The notes under the pieces are model-generated. The model had not been told where the DNA came from and ran no database searches. It saw only the letters and a list, made by a program, of their open reading frames with translations. This document shows positions 23,537-32,600 of a stretch of DNA of 44,669 nt, one piece after another. The first letter of the stretch is position 1. Each line of letters opens with the position of its first letter. The position numbers were made by a program, and so were the translations under genes. This DNA is from Paludibacteraceae bacterium (lineage in GTDB: Bacteria > Bacteroidota > Bacteroidia > Bacteroidales > Paludibacteraceae): the NCBI GenBank assembly GCA_028694215.1, contig JAQUTW010000018.1, forward strand, positions 1 to 44,669, given 5' to 3'.

Positions 23537-26047
23537 ATGAAAAAATTAAGTATATTTACATTAAGTATTATTTGCTGCACGTTTTGCTATGCAGAAGGAA
23601 TTCTAATGCATAACGGCAAGACTTATTCTGTCGACACATTAAGTTATTCACATATAATAGGTCCCAGCACTCGCTATGCCTGTTATCGATTGCCTGACTA
23701 TCCCATGGTCATTTATCTGACCGAAGTGGATTTGACAAATCCACACATTGAATTGGAAGGCTGTTTGGGTAAAGACAAAGCTTTTGGAGAAGAATGTCCA
23801 ACAGAAATGGCTGCCCGACATAATACTCCCGGTCACGAAGTTATAGCTGTAACCAATGGCGATTTTTATTTCTATCAATCATACGATTATTTATCATATG
23901 GCATCCCAAGAAGCGGGCAATTTATTAATAATGAATGTGTTACAAATCCTGTCGGACGTGCCTGTTTCGTTTTAGACAGCAACAACAAACCACATATAGA
24001 TCGCATAGATTTTAGCGGAACCATCACAAAAGGCACTGATAAACAACGTTTACATTCACTCAACATGCTCCGTTTGGAATGGGAATCAGAGGAAATTAAT
24101 GCCAATATGCTGACACTTTATACAAACGCATTTGGTGCACAAACAACAAATACGGCAGGCGGCACTTATGCCATTATCCGCCCAAAATCAGGTAACTTCT
24201 TCTTCAGTGCCAATAAAGATATAGCCTGTATAGTAGAAAGTATCACATCATATAATGGAGCTACTGTTATACCAGAAGGGAAAGCACTGTTACATGGAAG
24301 AGGCACTTCTTCTACATACTTGACAGGGCTAACTATTGGTGACGAAGTAACCATACGACTTACCACTAATTTACGCACAGAGCCTGGTATTATTACTGAT
24401 TTTAAAGAAACCATGGGCGGTAGTAACAATATTGTACTAAGAAATGGTGAAATTGCTTTAACACCGGAAGAAGGAACAGAAACAGGTGTACACCCGCGTA
24501 CCGGCATGGGATTTTCTAAAGATAGTACTAAAGTTTATTTAATGGTAATAGATGGTCGACAAGGTCATTCATCGGGAACACAATTAGATGATTTTGGGGC
24601 GATTTTTCGCTATTTTGGTTCATGGAATGCCGTCAATTTAGATGGTGGTGGGTCGTCCATTATGGCTATAAACGGAACCACCATGAACAAGCCAAGCGAT
24701 GGCCGTGAACGTGCTGTAGGAAATGGTATGTTGGTAATATCTAATGCTCCCGCAGACGATACCATTAAATGGTTAGAATTTCAAGAAGGTCCTTTTAATT
24801 TGCCAATGTTTGCTTCTTTTACACCAAAAGTATTAGGATTTAATCAATATGGCGTACTCAAAAATGCCGATTTAAAAGGATTTAAACTCACATGTACACC
24901 CAATTTGGGACGCATAGAAAATGACACCACACTCATTGTTGGAAACACGCCATGTGTTGGAACTCTCACTGCCACTTACAACGGATTTTCCGTACAAAAA
25001 ACCGTACAAATAAAAAAATCGGATATGAATATACGGTTAGATTCTGTGCTACTTGACGAAAAACCTTACCGCATAGAGATTGAAGGTAACGTAGGAAATC
25101 AGAAAGTTCCAATAGACCCAACAATTTTTACATGGCAACTGGAGAATCCTGCCATTTGCTCGGTAATAAATGGAACACTAACAGCAACCACCAATGGTTC
25201 GACATGGCTTTACGGTACTCATGCGTCAGATTTTAGCGATTCTCTAAAAGTTAACATACAAATTCCCACAAAACGCTACTATGCACAAACAGACATGAGT
25301 TATATAGATAAATTCAAAATTACCAAATCGAGTAATATTGGCAATTTGGAACTATCGCACGAAAATCTGCCGGCTGGGTGGAAATATGGCGTCAACCTCA
25401 ATTATACTTATGCCACAGGACGTGCACCGATGATAAAATTAGAACAAACAATGCCGCTCTACAGCCTTCCCGATAGTGTCAGCCTTATTATCAACACCAA
25501 AGGAGAAATTGGTTTTGAGAAAATTATTTTAGGAATGCGTCCAAATCACGAATCGGCACTAAAATCATTACAAATAGAACAGTTAACCCCAGCTACTGGC
25601 GATATACAGATATCTTTCGGAGTCGGAGAAATTACTGATGTGCCAAACGATAAAATTGCTTATCCGTTATGGTTCAATTATATGTCATTCTATCTAACGC
25701 CATCGACACAAACAGCCGGAAAAAAATACTCGCTTGCTATCAAAGAATTACAACTCTGCTATAATCGTATTACGGTTGGTTTTCCCAATTCTACGTTAGC
25801 CAACAGACTTATTGTTTATCCAAATCCTGTAAAAAACGGCGAAGCCTATGTTATATTAAAACTCGAAGAAAGTACCAATATTCGAATGGAAATTGTTAAT
25901 TTAGAAGGAAACATTATACGCAACCAAAATTTGGGAATACATTCGAAAGAAGTAACTTTGCCTTTGCACGGGTTGCCCACCGGCACTTATTTTGTAAAAC
26001 TTTACCAAAATAACAAAAACGACTTGGTAAAAATCATCATCAAATAA
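23537..26047 (+). CDS. Secreted phosphodiester glycosidase (NAGPA domain) with T9SS tail
   Basis: An 836-residue exported protein. A signal peptide (1-19) is followed by a NAGPA/phosphodiester glycosidase domain to about residue 410. Its family motifs are 'AVTNGDFYFYQ', 'ETMGGSNNIVLRNGEIAL', 'HPRTGMGFSKDSTKVYLMVI', 'DGRQGHSSGTQLDDFGAIF' and the catalytic-core 'GSWNAVNLDGGGSSIMAING'. The domain removes GlcNAc-phosphate-type caps or cleaves sugar phosphodiesters; the exact substrate is unknown. Two or three beta-rich modules follow (~410-745). The C-terminus is a T9SS sorting domain: 'IVYPNPVKNGEAYVILKLEE', 'RMEIVNLEGNIIRNQNLG', 'LPTGTYFVKLYQ', ending 'KIIIK'. The product is therefore predicted to be exported across the outer membrane. 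The stop lies five bases before a terminator hairpin. Confidence 0.88.
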   Translation: MKKLSIFTLSIICCTFCYAEGILMHNGKTYSVDTLSYSHIIGPSTRYACYRLPDYPMVIYLTEVDLTNPHIELEGCLGKDKAFGEECPTEMAARHNTPGHEVIAVTNGDFYFYQSYDYLSYGIPRSGQFINNECVTNPVGRACFVLDSNNKPHIDRIDFSGTITKGTDKQRLHSLNMLRLEWESEEINANMLTLYTNAFGAQTTNTAGGTYAIIRPKSGNFFFSANKDIACIVESITSYNGATVIPEGKALLHGRGTSSTYLTGLTIGDEVTIRLTTNLRTEPGIITDFKETMGGSNNIVLRNGEIALTPEEGTETGVHPRTGMGFSKDSTKVYLMVIDGRQGHSSGTQLDDFGAIFRYFGSWNAVNLDGGGSSIMAINGTTMNKPSDGRERAVGNGMLVISNAPADDTIKWLEFQEGPFNLPMFASFTPKVLGFNQYGVLKNADLKGFKLTCTPNLGRIENDTTLIVGNTPCVGTLTATYNGFSVQKTVQIKKSDMNIRLDSVLLDEKPYRIEIEGNVGNQKVPIDPTIFTWQLENPAICSVINGTLTATTNGSTWLYGTHASDFSDSLKVNIQIPTKRYYAQTDMSYIDKFKITKSSNIGNLELSHENLPAGWKYGVNLNYTYATGRAPMIKLEQTMPLYSLPDSVSLIINTKGEIGFEKIILGMRPNHESALKSLQIEQLTPATGDIQISFGVGEITDVPNDKIAYPLWFNYMSFYLTPSTQTAGKKYSLAIKELQLCYNRITVGFPNSTLANRLIVYPNPVKNGEAYVILKLEESTNIRMEIVNLEGNIIRNQNLGIHSKEVTLPLHGLPTGTYFVKLYQNNKNDLVKIIIK

Positions 26048-26052
26048 AAACG

Positions 26053-26098
26053 AAAAAAATATTATAGGAACTTTTTAAAGTTCCTATAATATTTTTTT
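26053..26098. terminator. Perfect 22-bp bidirectional terminator
   Basis: Bases 26053-26074 and 26077-26098 are perfect reverse complements with a two-base spacer. The stem begins with seven A and ends with seven T, so it works as a Rho-independent terminator in both directions. It serves the convergent glycosidase and uvrA genes, and the uvrA stop codon (TAG, 26086-26084) lies in its right arm. Confidence 0.92.
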
Positions 26099-28915
26099 AA
26101 GGTAAGGAGCCGTAAAGCTATTCGATATCTCGGCAACTTGTTCAGGTGTACCTTGTGCAATAATTTGTCCGCCGGCTTTACCACCTTCCGGTCCCATATC
26201 AATAATCCAGTCGGCACATTTGATAATATCTAAATTGTGTTCCACCACCACAACCGTATTTCCACGTTTCAGCAGCCGTTCCAAAACGGAAAGTAACACA
26301 CGAATATCTTCAAAATGCAAACCGGTTGTCGGTTCATCAAGAATATACAGCGTTTTTCCTGTATCACGTTTTGAGAGTTCGGTTGCCAACTTGATACGCT
26401 GACTTTCGCCACCGGACAAAGTTGTACTTGATTGTCCTAATTTCACATAACCAAGTCCAACGTCCTGTAACGTTTTCAGTTTATGAATAAATGTCGGCAT
26501 ATTTTCAAAGAACTCAACTGCCTGATTAATTGTCATATCCAGAATATTGGCAATAGATTTTCCTTTAAAACGCACCTCGAGTGTTTCGCGATTATAACGT
26601 GTTCCATGACACGCTTCACAAGGTACCATAACATCGGGGAGAAAATTCATTTCCAATGTTTTATAGCCGTTTCCCTTACACACTTCACATCTTCCGCCAT
26701 TGGTATTGAACGAAAAGCGTCCGGGTTTATATCCCCGCATTTTGGCTTCAGGAAGAGTTGCAAACAAATTGCGAATATCATTAAAAATACCTGTGTAAGT
26801 TACCGGATTGGAACGTGGCGTACGTCCGATTGGCGACTGATCGACACGTACCACTTTATCGATAAATTCTATTCCTTCTATAGATTTATACGGCAACGGT
26901 TCTTGTTCCGAACGATAAAAATAATGACTTAAAATTGGCTGTAATGTACTGTTTATCAACGACGATTTACCACTACCCGACACTCCTGTGACACAAACAA
27001 ACATTCCCAACGGTATTTCTAAATTAACATTTTTCAAGTTATTGCCACATGCACCTTTCAAAATAATTTTTTTACCGTTACCTTGTCGCCGCACTGCGGG
27101 TACTTCTATTTTGCGCAAGCCATTCAGGTACGACGAAGTTAACGTATCACGCTGCAACATTTCGGTAACTGTACCCTGAAACACCAATTCTCCACCCAAT
27201 CGTCCGGCACGCGGTCCCAAATCGACAATATAATCGGCAGAACGCATCATGTCTTCATCGTGTTCGACCACAATGATCGAATTGCCCAAATCACGCAATT
27301 TTTTCAACGTATCTATCAATTTGATATTGTCGCGCGGATGCAAACCGATACTCGGTTCGTCTAAAATATACAACACATTGACCAATTGCGAACCAATTTG
27401 TGTACCCAGACGAATGCGTTGACTTTCGCCGCCAGACAACGAAGCCGTATCGCGATTTAATGACAAATATCCAAGTCCGACATTCAACAAAAACTGCAAA
27501 CGCGTAAAAATTTCTTTCAGAATTTCTTTTGCTATTTTTTGCTGCTTTTCCGTCAGATGTGCAGAAACGCCTTTTACCCATTGACTGAGTTCTGTCAAAT
27601 CCATTGCCGATAAATCCGCAATATTTTTGTCAGCAATACGATAACTCAAAGCTTCTGCATTCAATCGTGATCCACCACAAGTTGGGCAGGTTACCGTTTT
27701 AGAAAACTGATTTGCCCATTTCTGTTCAGACGAAGTGGCACTATTCTCCTGTTCCATTTCAATATAATGAATAATGCCCTCGTATGAAGTAAAATAATTG
27801 GTCGATTCGCCCAACGATTTGTTACGAATACGCAATTGTTCGGTTGTACCGTTTAAAATTTCGTCCAATCCTTCGGCAGAAATTTCTTCTATCGGCGTGT
27901 GTAAAGTAAAACCGTATTTCTCGCCAATGGCACTTAACTGCCAAAACACAAGCGAATTTTTCTCTTTTCCAAGTGGAACGATAGCGCCTTGTGCAATGCT
28001 TAAGTGTTTATCGGGAATAATTTTATCAATATCTACACGATTGATAACACCAAGTCCTTTACAAGTTGGGCAAGCCCCTTTTGGCGTATTAAACGAAAAA
28101 TTATAAGGAGCCGGATCAGAATAAGCCAAGCCGGTAGTCGGACACATCAGTTGCCGCGAAAAATAGCGCACCACATCTGATCCCTTTTCCATAATCATCA
28201 TCACACCATCACCTTGTTGCATCGCTATTTTTACACTTTCGCGCAAACGTTTTTCGTCTTTTTCGTTGACCACAAGTTTGTCAACGACCACATCAATATC
28301 GTGCGTTTTGTATCTGTCCAATTTCATACCGAAAACCACCTGGCGCATTTCACCATCGACACGCACATTCAGATAACCTTTGCGGCGAATGGTTTCGAAC
28401 AATTCTTTGTAATGACCTTTACGGCCTTTTACAATAGGTGCCAACAAATAGCAAGCTTTATTCGAATAATTTTCAAAAATAAGATGCAGAATCTGTTCTT
28501 CGCTATATTTTACCATCTTTTCACCGGTAACATACGAATAGGCTTCGCCAGCGCGGGCAAACAGCAAACGCAAAAAATCGTAAATTTCGGTAGTTGTGCC
28601 AACCGTAGAACGCGGATTTCGGTTGGTAGTTTTCTGTTCGATGGCAATTACCGGACTCAAACCGCTGATTTTATCGACATCCGGCCGCTCCATATTGCCT
28701 ATAAACTGACGAGCATAAGCAGAAAAAGTGTCGATATAGCGACGTTGTCCTTCGGCATAAATGGTATCGAACGCCAACGAAGATTTGCCGCTGCCACTCA
28801 ATCCGGTAACAACCGTAAGTGCATAACGCGGAATAGAAACATCGATGTTACGCAAATTGTGTACACGAGCTCCCAAAACCTCTATTCTGCCCTGTTCTTC
28901 TACTTTTTCACTCAT
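26084..28915 (-). CDS. uvrA: Excinuclease ABC subunit A
   Basis: A 943-residue dual-ABC ATPase that finds bulky DNA lesions and loads UvrB in nucleotide excision repair. N-terminal Walker A is 'VVTGLSGSGKSSLAFDTIYA', with zinc-finger motifs 'CPTCKGLGV' and 'CPTCGGSRLN'. The first signature is 'SLSGGESQRIRLGTQIGSQL', and the first Walker B 'YILDEPSIGLHPRDNIKLID'. The second ABC has 'GVSGSGKSSLINSTLQPIL', 'CEVCKGNGYKTLEMNFLPDV', 'CEACHGTRYNRETLEVRFKG', 'TLSGGESQRIKLATELS' and 'YILDEPTTGLHFEDIRVLLS'. I chose ATG 28915 ('MSEKVEEQGRIEVLGARVHN'); an ORF start 57 bases upstream lies beyond the promoter's -7 box and is rejected. Confidence 0.97.
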   Translation of the reverse strand: MSEKVEEQGRIEVLGARVHNLRNIDVSIPRYALTVVTGLSGSGKSSLAFDTIYAEGQRRYIDTFSAYARQFIGNMERPDVDKISGLSPVIAIEQKTTNRNPRSTVGTTTEIYDFLRLLFARAGEAYSYVTGEKMVKYSEEQILHLIFENYSNKACYLLAPIVKGRKGHYKELFETIRRKGYLNVRVDGEMRQVVFGMKLDRYKTHDIDVVVDKLVVNEKDEKRLRESVKIAMQQGDGVMMIMEKGSDVVRYFSRQLMCPTTGLAYSDPAPYNFSFNTPKGACPTCKGLGVINRVDIDKIIPDKHLSIAQGAIVPLGKEKNSLVFWQLSAIGEKYGFTLHTPIEEISAEGLDEILNGTTEQLRIRNKSLGESTNYFTSYEGIIHYIEMEQENSATSSEQKWANQFSKTVTCPTCGGSRLNAEALSYRIADKNIADLSAMDLTELSQWVKGVSAHLTEKQQKIAKEILKEIFTRLQFLLNVGLGYLSLNRDTASLSGGESQRIRLGTQIGSQLVNVLYILDEPSIGLHPRDNIKLIDTLKKLRDLGNSIIVVEHDEDMMRSADYIVDLGPRAGRLGGELVFQGTVTEMLQRDTLTSSYLNGLRKIEVPAVRRQGNGKKIILKGACGNNLKNVNLEIPLGMFVCVTGVSGSGKSSLINSTLQPILSHYFYRSEQEPLPYKSIEGIEFIDKVVRVDQSPIGRTPRSNPVTYTGIFNDIRNLFATLPEAKMRGYKPGRFSFNTNGGRCEVCKGNGYKTLEMNFLPDVMVPCEACHGTRYNRETLEVRFKGKSIANILDMTINQAVEFFENMPTFIHKLKTLQDVGLGYVKLGQSSTTLSGGESQRIKLATELSKRDTGKTLYILDEPTTGLHFEDIRVLLSVLERLLKRGNTVVVVEHNLDIIKCADWIIDMGPEGGKAGGQIIAQGTPEQVAEISNSFTAPYLKKIL

Positions 28916-28942
28916 ACGTTTACCTAAAAATGGAGAGAATTG

Positions 28943-28973
28943 CAAAGGTACGGATAATTTGGAAAATGGCAAT
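28943..28973 (-). promoter_or_regulatory. uvrA promoter
   Basis: CAAAGGTA at 28943-28950 is TACCTTTG on the minus strand, an exact TAnnTTTG box. ATTG (minus strand, 28973-28970) precedes it with a 19-base spacer. No LexA-type palindrome was seen. Confidence 0.65.
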
Positions 28974-29033
28974 TGAAATTAACAAAGAGTATAACCAAAA
29001 AACGAGTACGTTTTGTAGGAATATTCCTCTCTT

Positions 29034-29069
29034 ACTACCACAATAGATTTAATTCTTTCGTGTGGTAGT
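29034..29069. other. 9-bp inverted repeat between the surface operon and uvrA
   Basis: ACTACCACA (29034-29042) and TGTGGTAGT (29061-29069) are perfect complements around an 18-base loop. It lies just past the stop of the 201-residue protein gene and ~85 bases upstream of the uvrA promoter. No strong T-run follows on the minus strand. It may be a weak operon-end structure or an operator. Confidence 0.4.
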
Positions 29070-29089
29070 TTTGTATTTAGCGTTAGTTT

Positions 29090-29695
29090 TTACGCCACAG
29101 CAGACACGCATTTTCGGCGTTTACAAACGGCATAAGCTATGCCACAAATCAGCAAAGCCACCAATTCGTCACCCACAGGTGCACCCACTTCTCCAGGATC
29201 ATATCCGGGTAATGCTTGCGGGCGTGTAGTCGTTTCTTCGCCAATAAATTCACTGTTGTCGGAAAACGCAGTTGCCGTTTCTGCTATCATAGGTGTCTCA
29301 GCTGAAAACACGGAGAGAACTGCCATACTTAATAATGCTGTTTCGGCATTATTTTTCTTCCGAGGAGCAACAGAAAACGGATTGGATACTGTATTGACAG
29401 AAGCCGGCACATTCAAGGCAGAACTATTGGCACTAAAATCGGCAAGCGTAATTGTGGTCTGCCGCATAGGCTTCTCAGAAATGATGCGACTACTTTTATT
29501 CATAACACTTCTACCGCCCTTTTCATGAAAAGAAACCTTATCACATTTAAAAGTGATAGAAGGCTGTTCAAAAAGAACCGACTTAAAAGTCGGTTCTTTT
29601 TCTTCATCTTGCAACAAAATATGCCATGCTGCCACCGGACAATAAACTGCCAGTGCCATACAAAGAAATTTCAAAAAAATGATTTTAAAATTCAT
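29090..29695 (-). CDS. Small exported protein with C-terminal APVGD-hydrophobic-KRRK anchor
   Basis: A 201-residue protein of a type I associate with Bacteroidales surface gene clusters; no function is known. Residues 1-24 form a signal peptide ('MNFKIIFLKFLCMALAVYCP'). The middle is Ser/Thr/Ala-rich and probably disordered. From about residue 160 there is 'LPGYDPGEVGAPVGDELVAL', a hydrophobic stretch 'LICGIAYAV', then basic 'CKRRK'. That is the three-part plan (short polar motif, membrane helix, positive end) of C-terminal sorting/anchoring signals. It begins three bases after the stop of the 1,172-residue protein gene, so it is in the same operon. A perfect terminator-like hairpin lies inside codons ~31-42. 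Confidence 0.7.
   Translation of the reverse strand: MNFKIIFLKFLCMALAVYCPVAAWHILLQDEEKEPTFKSVLFEQPSITFKCDKVSFHEKGGRSVMNKSSRIISEKPMRQTTITLADFSANSSALNVPASVNTVSNPFSVAPRKKNNAETALLSMAVLSVFSAETPMIAETATAFSDNSEFIGEETTTRPQALPGYDPGEVGAPVGDELVALLICGIAYAVCKRRKCVSAVA
29570..29601. terminator. Intragenic terminator-like hairpin in the 201-residue protein gene
   Basis: AAAAAGAACCGACTT (29570-29584) and AAGTCGGTTCTTTTT (29587-29601) are perfect complements with a two-base spacer, with A5/T5 ends. On the minus (coding) strand it ends in a five-T run 94-126 bases after the start codon of this gene. It encodes in-frame residues 'EKEPTFKSVLF', so it does not break the protein. Confidence 0.65.
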
Positions 29696-29697
29696 CT

Positions 29698-32600
29698 TTA
29701 AAAGATAGTTTTTAATACTTCGGTTGTTCCGTCTGCCATGGTATAGCGCACATAATAAACGCCCCGAGCTTCAGGATAAAAAGTAACATTATCAGAATCT
29801 GCCGTTCCCATTTTCAATATTCTGCCTGTAGCATCGAACAATACATATTTTGTTCCGTCAGGAATACCGGACAACAACAATCCATAAGTGTTACGCACAA
29901 AAACTATTTCCGACAATGCAGTACTTTCAATTGCTGTGGAAATTTCCGTATTTTTATTAACCGACAATACAAAACGAGTTTCATAAGTACCTTTGTCCAA
30001 CTCCACCGTATAATCCTGCAACTGCAAATCGGTAACTGTTCCTGTATACAAATCGGTTATTTTCAGCGACTTAATATTACCGAAAGTATTTGTTTTGCAG
30101 AACGTATAAATTCCATTCTGCGAAACCGTGCACCCTAACATTACATCTTTAGCTGCCAAAGTCGGCAAAGCGTTATATGCCAATTTTGTATCAGCTCCCA
30201 ACGAATAAATTTGCGGGCGACGACCTTCGCTATCAGTCATCTTGTGTAAATCATGATTAATGCGGTAATCGGTTGTTTCGGCATCATCAATAATCAAAGT
30301 CGTAGCATCAGAGCCCAAATCCGTATGTTGCAATGTAATTTTTACCTTGCCGGATTCCTGACTTGCCAAAAATTTTGGAGCAGACAACTTCACTTCCTGC
30401 TCAAAATTTATTTCGGTAATATCTTCAGGAATCTGCACAAAAAATCCTGCAAACGGTGCCAAGGTTACTTCGCTCACTTCGTAAGCCGTAAACGTCCGCA
30501 TATGATCGTTTGAAAGATATACATAATTCAGCAATTCTCCATTTGACAGAACTGCATTGCCATTAAATGATGTCCATAAACCTGTCGGCACAAAATTCCA
30601 ACCGGCATTAACCGGCAATGTTGCAGGATACGATTTCACAGAAACGGGAATTTCTTTATGCGTTTCACTTATCGCAGAAAATTCAAGTACCACATCTTCA
30701 CTGACACCAATAAGATAAGCGACTCCTTTACGCAATACCGAATCAGGGCTTAAATGAGTCCACGCACCTTTTAAAGGTCCTTTTTCGGCACGAATGGCAC
30801 CATCATATTCTCTAATAAGCCAATCTGTACCATACACCCAACGTTCTGCCGGGATATTCACACAAATATCTGCTACTCGACAATCAAACGGCAAAGAAAG
30901 ATAATGATATACACTTTCGTCGATAAAAGTCTGGCGGAACATCCATTTTTCAGCTTTAATCTGACCTAACCAATTCAATTCCCCTATGGTGTCTTCTTTT
31001 GTTTCAATAATTAATTTTGCAGTAGATAATTTACCGGTTTCAGCTACCGTAAGTACATTACTTGGCATAATGGTTACGCTGGTATAAAATTTATCGCTTG
31101 AAATAACCATATTACTATCGACTATCAAATGTACCGCGGCACCCAAAGTAATGGTTTTCTGAACAGGCGTAGCTGCTGTATAAACATTGTTTCCGGATTG
31201 AATAGCCGTAATCGTTAATTCTCCGGCAGCCAATACACGCAAAGCTCCGTTTTCAAAAACTGCCAAATCGGGATTACTTAACTGATAACTAATTGGCAAT
31301 CCTGATGTAGCCGAAGCGGAAAGAGCCACTTTCTGAGCTACAATTAAGCCACTTAAATCCTGATTCCATGTAATAGTTTGCGAACGTTTACCACAAACAA
31401 CATCAACTGGTATGCGCATTTTGGTTACTCCCGCACACATCACTATAATTGTATCTCTGTCAACAGCAGCGGTATCCGACAAGTAACTCAGTTGAATAGT
31501 TGCCGTACCAAAATCGGCGCAACCGTTTCCAAAACGCTGACTTGACAAAGCAAATTTTGAATTTTTATTCGATAATGCCACTTCATCCTGCAAATTGGAA
31601 TAATCAAATGAAAGTGTTGTAGAAAGAGCCTCACCTGCCACTACGCCATCAATAGAAACGGCATCTTTATCCGATTTCAAATAACTTGCCTGAGTTACAT
31701 AAACCGCCGTCAAATTTTTATACAATGTACCGGTTGCTTCAAAACGCAACTTCTTTGTTGTTAATTTAAGGGTGATATTTTCAAAAGTAATGTTCGCATC
31801 AAGCGGAGAGCTGTTACCAACATAATCAACACATTTTTTAGTTTCATTGCCATTGGCATCTATTTCATACACATGCACATAGCCGGTTGCCCAGCCATCT
31901 CGTTTAATTGTGTACGTCAATTTATCCGCCGGAGCATTTAATGTTACTGTTTTACTATAACTTTGTGACCAGCCATCCATCAATTGCAAAGTTTCTTCGC
32001 TATACAAAGCAAACTCATCACACGCATCGGAAATATGGCGTACACGCACCATTTTGGTCATATTGGCAGGAGCATATTGACTATTCCCATCTTGATAAGC
32101 AATAACAGACGCAGTGCCTATTCCCACAACAGTTAGAACATTGCCACTCACGCTTACCACCGAATTGTTGGTTGATTCGTAACGAACTGATAAATTACTT
32201 GAAACAGATGCAGTAAGCGTCAACGATTCCGTTGCATCACTTAAGTTGTATAAATCCTGATTCCATGTAATGGTTTGTACATCTCTATCCACAACAGTGA
32301 TTGTTTTTGTCGAAGTTACCGCGTCCCAATAATAATTACCCGACTGTGTGGCCGTAATGATGGCTTCTCCTGCTGCAACAGCTTTCAAAACGCCATTGTC
32401 TATTTTGATGACATTTGTATCGTTTGAGGTATAGGTAAGCGACAATGTGGAAGAAGCTTCCGCCATATCGGTATGTTCTGTTTTTGAAGACACAACATCT
32501 GCAATATGCCAATTAATGGTTTGAGTATATTTGATACACGTACCACTAAGAGGAACCGAAACCGAACTTGTTCCATCGGTAACCAAAAGCGTTGCGGTAT

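Noticed and set aside
28214..28927. 237-codon plus-strand ORF opposite uvrA
   Set aside because: Antisense to conserved uvrA coding sequence including the Walker A region, with a low-complexity Phe/His/Thr-rich translation typical of a reverse frame.
28916..28972. Upstream start of uvrA at 28972 adding 19 residues
   Set aside because: The extension contains a perfect minus-strand -7 box (28943-28950), has no family similarity, and the typical UvrA N-terminus begins at 28915.
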